From UBA11612 sp963662375 (GTDB taxonomy: Bacteria > Pseudomonadota > Alphaproteobacteria > Rhodospirillales > Rhodospirillaceae): a DNA stretch of 64,000 bases. A program made the position numbers and the translations under genes. This document shows, one piece after another, positions 60,676 through 64,000 of this stretch; the first letter of the stretch is position 1, and each line of letters starts with the position of its first letter. A model generated the notes under the pieces. That model was given only the letters and a program-made list of their open reading frames with translations. It did no database searches and was not told where the DNA came from. The DNA is taken from positions 372,001-436,000 of the forward strand of contig CAXXRP010000010.1 of the NCBI GenBank assembly GCA_963662375.2. The letters run 5' to 3'.

Positions 60676-61515
60676 CTATCGGGCGACGGCGACTTGGGTG
60701 TTCGAGGCCGGGGCGATGCCAGCCTGCTGCCGTTCAACGTACTGTTGGAATTTCTCTTTGCTGACGACGTCCACGACAATGGGCATAAGGGAGTGTTCGA
60801 CCCCGCACAGCTCGGAACATTGCCCGTAATAACGGCCCTCTTGTGTAACCCGAGTCCAGGTCTCGTTTATGCGCCCCGGCGTGTTGTCGAGTTTTACGCC
60901 AAAGGCGGGTACGGCCCAGGCATGAATGACATCGTTCGAGGTAAACAGGATGCGGATAGTGGTGTCGACCGGCAGCACGACGTGTGTATCGGTTTCGAGC
61001 TGACGATATTGCCCAGCGGCCACGTCAATCTGATCGTCCGGAAGCGCCAGGGAGTCGAAGGAAATGTCGTAATCGGGCAGCTCATAAGACCAGAACCACT
61101 GATTGCCGATAACCTTAATGGTCATGTCCGCTTCTTCGACGCGGTCCATGTAATAAAGCAAGCGGTACGAAGGAATTGCGATAACCACCAGGATCAATAC
61201 CGGCACCGCAGTCCAAATCACCTCAAGGAGTGTGTTGTGGGACCATTTGGCGGGGACGGGGTTGGCCCGTTCATTGAATCGAAAGATGCAGATCAGGATC
61301 AAGGCCAGAACAAATAGCGTGATGGCGGTGATGATCCAGAGCAAGAAATTGTGCAAATCCATCATTTGCTCTGCGACCGGTGTTACCGGATTCTGGAAGC
61401 CCAATTGCCATGGTTTCGGAAATGACGGGGTAGGCATTTTCTCGGCGGCAAAGGCAGGAAGGGCAAAAAAGATGCTTGAAAGGGTGGCGGCGATCGCCAG
61501 TGTCACACGACTCAC
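60676..61515 (-). CDS. ctaC: Cytochrome c oxidase subunit II
   Basis: A 279-residue protein starting at GTG 61515, seven bases after GGAG; this gives a signal peptide (LAIAATLSSIFFALPAFA). Two membrane helices (FLLWIITAITLFVLALILI and LLEVIWTAVPVLILVVI) precede a cupredoxin domain with the CuA ligands in AWAVPAFG and YGQCSELCGVEHSLMPI. It takes electrons from cytochrome c and passes them to subunit I. The frame is open upstream to 61959, but that part is Pro/Arg-rich and not family-like. It is first in the ctaC-ctaD-ctaG-ctaE operon. Confidence 0.97.
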   Translation of the reverse strand: MSRVTLAIAATLSSIFFALPAFAAEKMPTPSFPKPWQLGFQNPVTPVAEQMMDLHNFLLWIITAITLFVLALILICIFRFNERANPVPAKWSHNTLLEVIWTAVPVLILVVIAIPSYRLLYYMDRVEEADMTIKVIGNQWFWSYELPDYDISFDSLALPDDQIDVAAGQYRQLETDTHVVLPVDTTIRILFTSNDVIHAWAVPAFGVKLDNTPGRINETWTRVTQEGRYYGQCSELCGVEHSLMPIVVDVVSKEKFQQYVERQQAGIAPASNTQVAVAR

Positions 61516-62047
61516 ACTTAGTCTCCATTGTAGCCCGCAGGTGGCCCATCGTTTAAGCCGCCCGGCCAGGGCGTTCAACCGATATTCACAAGGTTTTTTA
61601 ACTTTTTGAACCGCAGCTGCGGACTTTAATTCGCCCCTTGAAGGCCAACTCCTCTGCTCTGTCGCTAGAGTAGCCGAACGCTTCCAGCCCGTAAAGCCGC
61701 GGCGGCGGGGGGGGGGGTGCGGGTACCGGCAGGGGTTTCCTGAAGGCCCAGGCTCGGCTACATAGGCGTCGTAGATCACCCTTTGCCCTCCCGTATCTCC
61801 GGGTCGGCCCAATGCAAGGTGCGTCGTGCCATCCGGTGGTAGCCGCGAGCCCCCAAGATATGACAAAGCGCAGCGCCGGCGCCTTGTGCTTTTCGGCATA
61901 GCCTTGGCCGCGGTTTCGTTGTTCATGTATGTCAGTTTCATCGTGAAAACTGCGGTCAAGGGTCCTTGAGTTTATGCGTTATAACACAAAAGCTCGGACC
62001 GACCGGCTCTGCCAGCAACGCAATTCATTATCACTGACCTTTCGTGC
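61516..62047. other. Divergent control region of ctaC and the DUF420 gene, with a G11 tract
   Basis: About 530 bp between divergently read genes. A run of 11 G lies at 61707-61717 in a very GC-rich patch. Open frames on the minus strand continue the ctaC frame but look non-coding. The promoters of both units should lie here; no clear -35/-10 pair stood out. Confidence 0.45.
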
Positions 62048-62479
62048 ATGACTGCTGCAACGATACTTCCCCATGTGAATGCGGCCCTTAACACGGTTTC
62101 CACGATCCTTCTCGTTATTGGATTCACGTTTATCCGAAGGGGACGACGGGAGACGCACAAAAAAGTTATGATCTCGGCGATGGCCGTGTCGGCGGTGTTT
62201 CTTGTTTGTTATGTCATCTATCACTTTACGGCGCCAATTTTTGTGTTTCCAGGTACTGGCTGGACCGTGTCTGCGTACTACACGCTTCTCATAAGCCACG
62301 TGATCTTGGCGACGATCGTGGCGCCTATGGTGGCGACGACGGCATGGCGCGCTCTAAATGGATCATTCCACCGGCACAAGGCCATCGCCCGGTGGACGCT
62401 GCCGATATGGCTATACGTAACCGTGACCGGCGTGGTGATTTATGCCATTCTTTATCACGTTTATCCTGCCAGCCCATGA
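62048..62479 (+). CDS. DUF420 protein (CtaM-like)
   Basis: A 143-residue membrane protein with four hydrophobic segments. The first is AALNTVSTILLVIGFTFIRRG, in short NTVSTILLVIGFT, followed by the conserved R-R-E-T-H-K-K loop and His residues in HVILATIVAPMV and HRHKAIARWTLPIWLYV. DUF420 includes Staphylococcus/Bacillus CtaM, needed for heme-copper oxidase assembly. It is divergent from the cta operon and 69 bp before the oxidase-like gene, from which it is separated by a G15 run. Confidence 0.85.
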   Translation: MTAATILPHVNAALNTVSTILLVIGFTFIRRGRRETHKKVMISAMAVSAVFLVCYVIYHFTAPIFVFPGTGWTVSAYYTLLISHVILATIVAPMVATTAWRALNGSFHRHKAIARWTLPIWLYVTVTGVVIYAILYHVYPASP

Positions 62480-62500
62480 CGCGCCCTTAGGGAAGTCGCC

Positions 62501-62515
62501 GGGGGGGGGGGGGGG
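62501..62515 (+). repeat. G15 homopolymer
   Basis: Fifteen consecutive G follow GTCGCC between the DUF420 gene and the oxidase-like gene, 33 bp before the latter's ATG. Such a run is prone to slippage and could alter spacing in the leader, or could be a sequencing length error. Confidence 0.9.
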
Positions 62516-62548
62516 CTGAAAGTTCCGGGCCGGTAAAAGCTAAAAAAA

Positions 62549-64000
62549 ATGGACGATCAAGAAGTTTCCACGCGGGCAATGCCGCCGTCGGCCGATGTGG
62601 CGGTGGATGGCAATATTGCCGGAAAGCTCATCCCCCATCTTGCATATGAATTACGGGGATGGGTGGGGCTGCCCCTTGCGGCATTGGCATTGGCCGGTTT
62701 CATGGCGCTCTTGCTGGCCTTGGCGCGCATTCCCGGCGCCGAGTTTTTGCTGCCTTGGACCGGCGAGACCTTCTTCCAGAAAGCATTGGTGGCACACGTT
62801 ACGTTTGCATTTGTGGTTTGGTACATGGGAGTGCACGGCGCTATGACCGTGCTGGCGACCGCACAGTGCGCCGGCGGGGTCGAGGAGGTCGGACCGCTCA
62901 GCATCGTCGTCGGCCGGACTGCGCTCTACGGCGCCGGCCTAAGTCTTCTCATGATGCTAGTGCCCGCTGTGGCGGATTTGGGCGAGCCGTCGTTGAACAA
63001 CTATGTTCCGGTGCTGGTCCATCCATTGTTTTACGCGGGCCTTGCGTTGCTCGCACTGTGTGTGGCGCTTCCGGTGATCCGCCTACTCGCTATTATAGTG
63101 CGAAGACGAGAGTTGGAGGCTTCCACGTTTGGTATTGCGGCCGCGGGGGTCATTTATCTTATCAGTCTTGTTTGTGTGGTGGCGGCCGCAGCAACCATTC
63201 CCCAGAACGCCGGCACTGTCGGCTCCAACGAGTATGTGATGTGGGGCGGGGGACATGTCCTGCAGTTTGTCAATACCGCGCTCATGCTGTGCGCGTTTTA
63301 CATGCTCTCGCGCATCACATTGGGTGAAACACCGATCAAGGAGAACTGGTTCAAGGCCATGCTTCTGATCATGGTTGCCGGTGTGGCTACCGGACCGTCG
63401 TTGTACGTAACGTTTGAGGGTGGCGATCCGACCCTGCGGTTGGCTTTTACATACATGTATTGGTTTGCTCTGCCGGTGCCTGCGACGGTCATACTGGCGA
63501 GTGTCGCGTTGCTCCTTTACAAGCGCCGCGCAGATTTGTCGCATGGTGCACCAGAGGCGATCGGTATGGCAGCTGCGCTTGGCTTGTTCTCCTTCGGAGG
63601 GGTTATCGGATTCTTCGAGGGTTCCGCCGATACGCGCACGCCGAGCCACTATCACGCGATGCTGATCGCCGTGACCTTGGGATTCATTGCACTTTATTTT
63701 GCGTTGTTCCTGCCTTTGCTAGGGTTGAGGAATTCTCAGCGTGGCTTGCGGACAAGCATGTACTTGTTGTTGGGAGGGGGCCAGTTCCTGCATTCCCTGG
63801 GTCTATACCTGGGGGGGCTGGAGGGCGTGGTCCGCAAGACGGCGGGAGCAGCGCAGGGTCTCGATAGCGGTTGGAAAGTCGTGACGATGTCTATGATGGG
63901 GTTGGGCGGCGTTGTGGCTGTGGCCGGTGGTGTGATCTTCGTTGTGTTGACGGGCCGAATGCTGTTGGCAAGGGGTGATGGGGGTGCTACCGCAAGTCCC
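62549..64000 (+). CDS. Heme-copper-oxidase subunit-I-like membrane protein lacking the CuB His pair (3' truncated)
   Basis: The frame opens at ATG 62549 and is still open at the right edge (484 codons). About 11 hydrophobic segments align with COX I: ALVAHVTFAFVVWYMG holds the helix-2 heme His, MWGGGHVLQFVNTALM matches the GHPEVY helix and PSHYHAMLIAVTLGF matches AHFHYVLSLG. The helix that carries the CuB pair HH in ctaD instead reads SLYVTFEGG, and the crosslinked Tyr position reads Phe. The hemes can therefore be bound but the copper site cannot be complete. It could be a diheme electron-transfer or quinol protein. The function is inferred; its neighbour is a CtaM-like gene. Confidence 0.8.
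   Translation, partial: MDDQEVSTRAMPPSADVAVDGNIAGKLIPHLAYELRGWVGLPLAALALAGFMALLLALARIPGAEFLLPWTGETFFQKALVAHVTFAFVVWYMGVHGAMTVLATAQCAGGVEEVGPLSIVVGRTALYGAGLSLLMMLVPAVADLGEPSLNNYVPVLVHPLFYAGLALLALCVALPVIRLLAIIVRRRELEASTFGIAAAGVIYLISLVCVVAAAATIPQNAGTVGSNEYVMWGGGHVLQFVNTALMLCAFYMLSRITLGETPIKENWFKAMLLIMVAGVATGPSLYVTFEGGDPTLRLAFTYMYWFALPVPATVILASVALLLYKRRADLSHGAPEAIGMAAALGLFSFGGVIGFFEGSADTRTPSHYHAMLIAVTLGFIALYFALFLPLLGLRNSQRGLRTSMYLLLGGGQFLHSLGLYLGGLEGVVRKTAGAAQGLDSGWKVVTMSMMGLGGVVAVAGGVIFVVLTGRMLLARGDGGATASP

Noticed and set aside
60637..61317. 226-codon plus-strand frame over ctaC
   Set aside because: Antisense to ctaC, which is certain.
61516..61959. Extension of the ctaC frame upstream of GTG 61515
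   Set aside because: It is Pro/Arg-rich without family similarity, and the GTG has a good ribosome-binding site and signal peptide.
62659..63327. 222-codon plus-strand frame in the oxidase-like gene
   Set aside because: It is the +2 frame of the real gene starting at 62549, which shows continuous membrane-helix content.
1..64000. Search for CRISPR arrays, rRNA and tRNA genes
   Set aside because: No regularly spaced repeats and no cloverleaf or rRNA-like segment was noticed by eye; a covariance-model search would be needed to exclude tRNAs formally.

Overview
The window is a chromosomal segment of a moderately GC-rich alphaproteobacterium, probably close to Rhodospirillales. This is inferred from gene order and protein families: holC-ndk, purN/purM, DUF2066-hdaA, ppk-ppx, rnd-aspS, HDAC-xseB-ispA-dxs-tlyA, fabI-aroC and ctaC-ctaD-ctaG-ctaE. 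No rRNA or tRNA gene and no CRISPR array was seen.

Left part (1-34000): mostly intact housekeeping genes. They cover a Do-type protease (partial), a replication clamp-loader subunit, nucleotide and purine synthesis, DnaA inactivation, polyphosphate turnover, RNase D, AspRS, isoprenoid precursors, FabI and chorismate synthase. An accessory block lies at 5300-10300: a decayed lipoprotein gene, an amidase lipoprotein, and a TPR/2OG-Fe(II) oxygenase gene with an amber codon near its start. At 18085-19263 a broken GGDEF gene abuts an exact 246-bp tandem duplication. Two DUF1849 (EipB-like) genes lie in tandem at 19541-21276.

Middle part (34000-49000): PdxH, a cation diffusion facilitator, a universal stress protein and a CmpX-like membrane protein are intact. 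Between and after them lies an unusually dense run of broken genes: SRAP peptidase, GMC oxidoreductase, a regulatory-domain/propeller protein, a sensor kinase, a streptomycin-kinase-like gene, a hydratase fragment and a short-chain dehydrogenase. The lesions are single-base frameshifts, nonsense codons and large internal deletions, which suggests ongoing gene loss (or, less likely for the deletions, sequence error). An intact OmpR-type regulator (43436-44170) has lost its kinase but keeps an operator-like inverted repeat upstream.

Right part (49000-64000): a translationally coupled zinc-metallopeptidase/ATP-grasp ligase pair, which I could not match to a characterised system; a Sel1-repeat protein; an exported amidohydrolase; and a recombination scar (methyltransferase fragment, integrase remnant, duplicated Sel1 3' end) leading into a TPR/O-GlcNAc-transferase-like gene and a methyltransferase. 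The aa3-type cytochrome oxidase operon (ctaC, ctaD, ctaG, ctaE, minus strand) follows. Divergent from it are a DUF420 (CtaM-like) gene and a heme-copper-oxidase-subunit-I-like protein that lacks the histidine pair of the CuB site and runs off the window.

Two short dispersed repeats (37 and 32 bp) each occur once near 5.8-10 kb and once, inverted, near 51.5-52.3 kb, in both places next to accessory genes.
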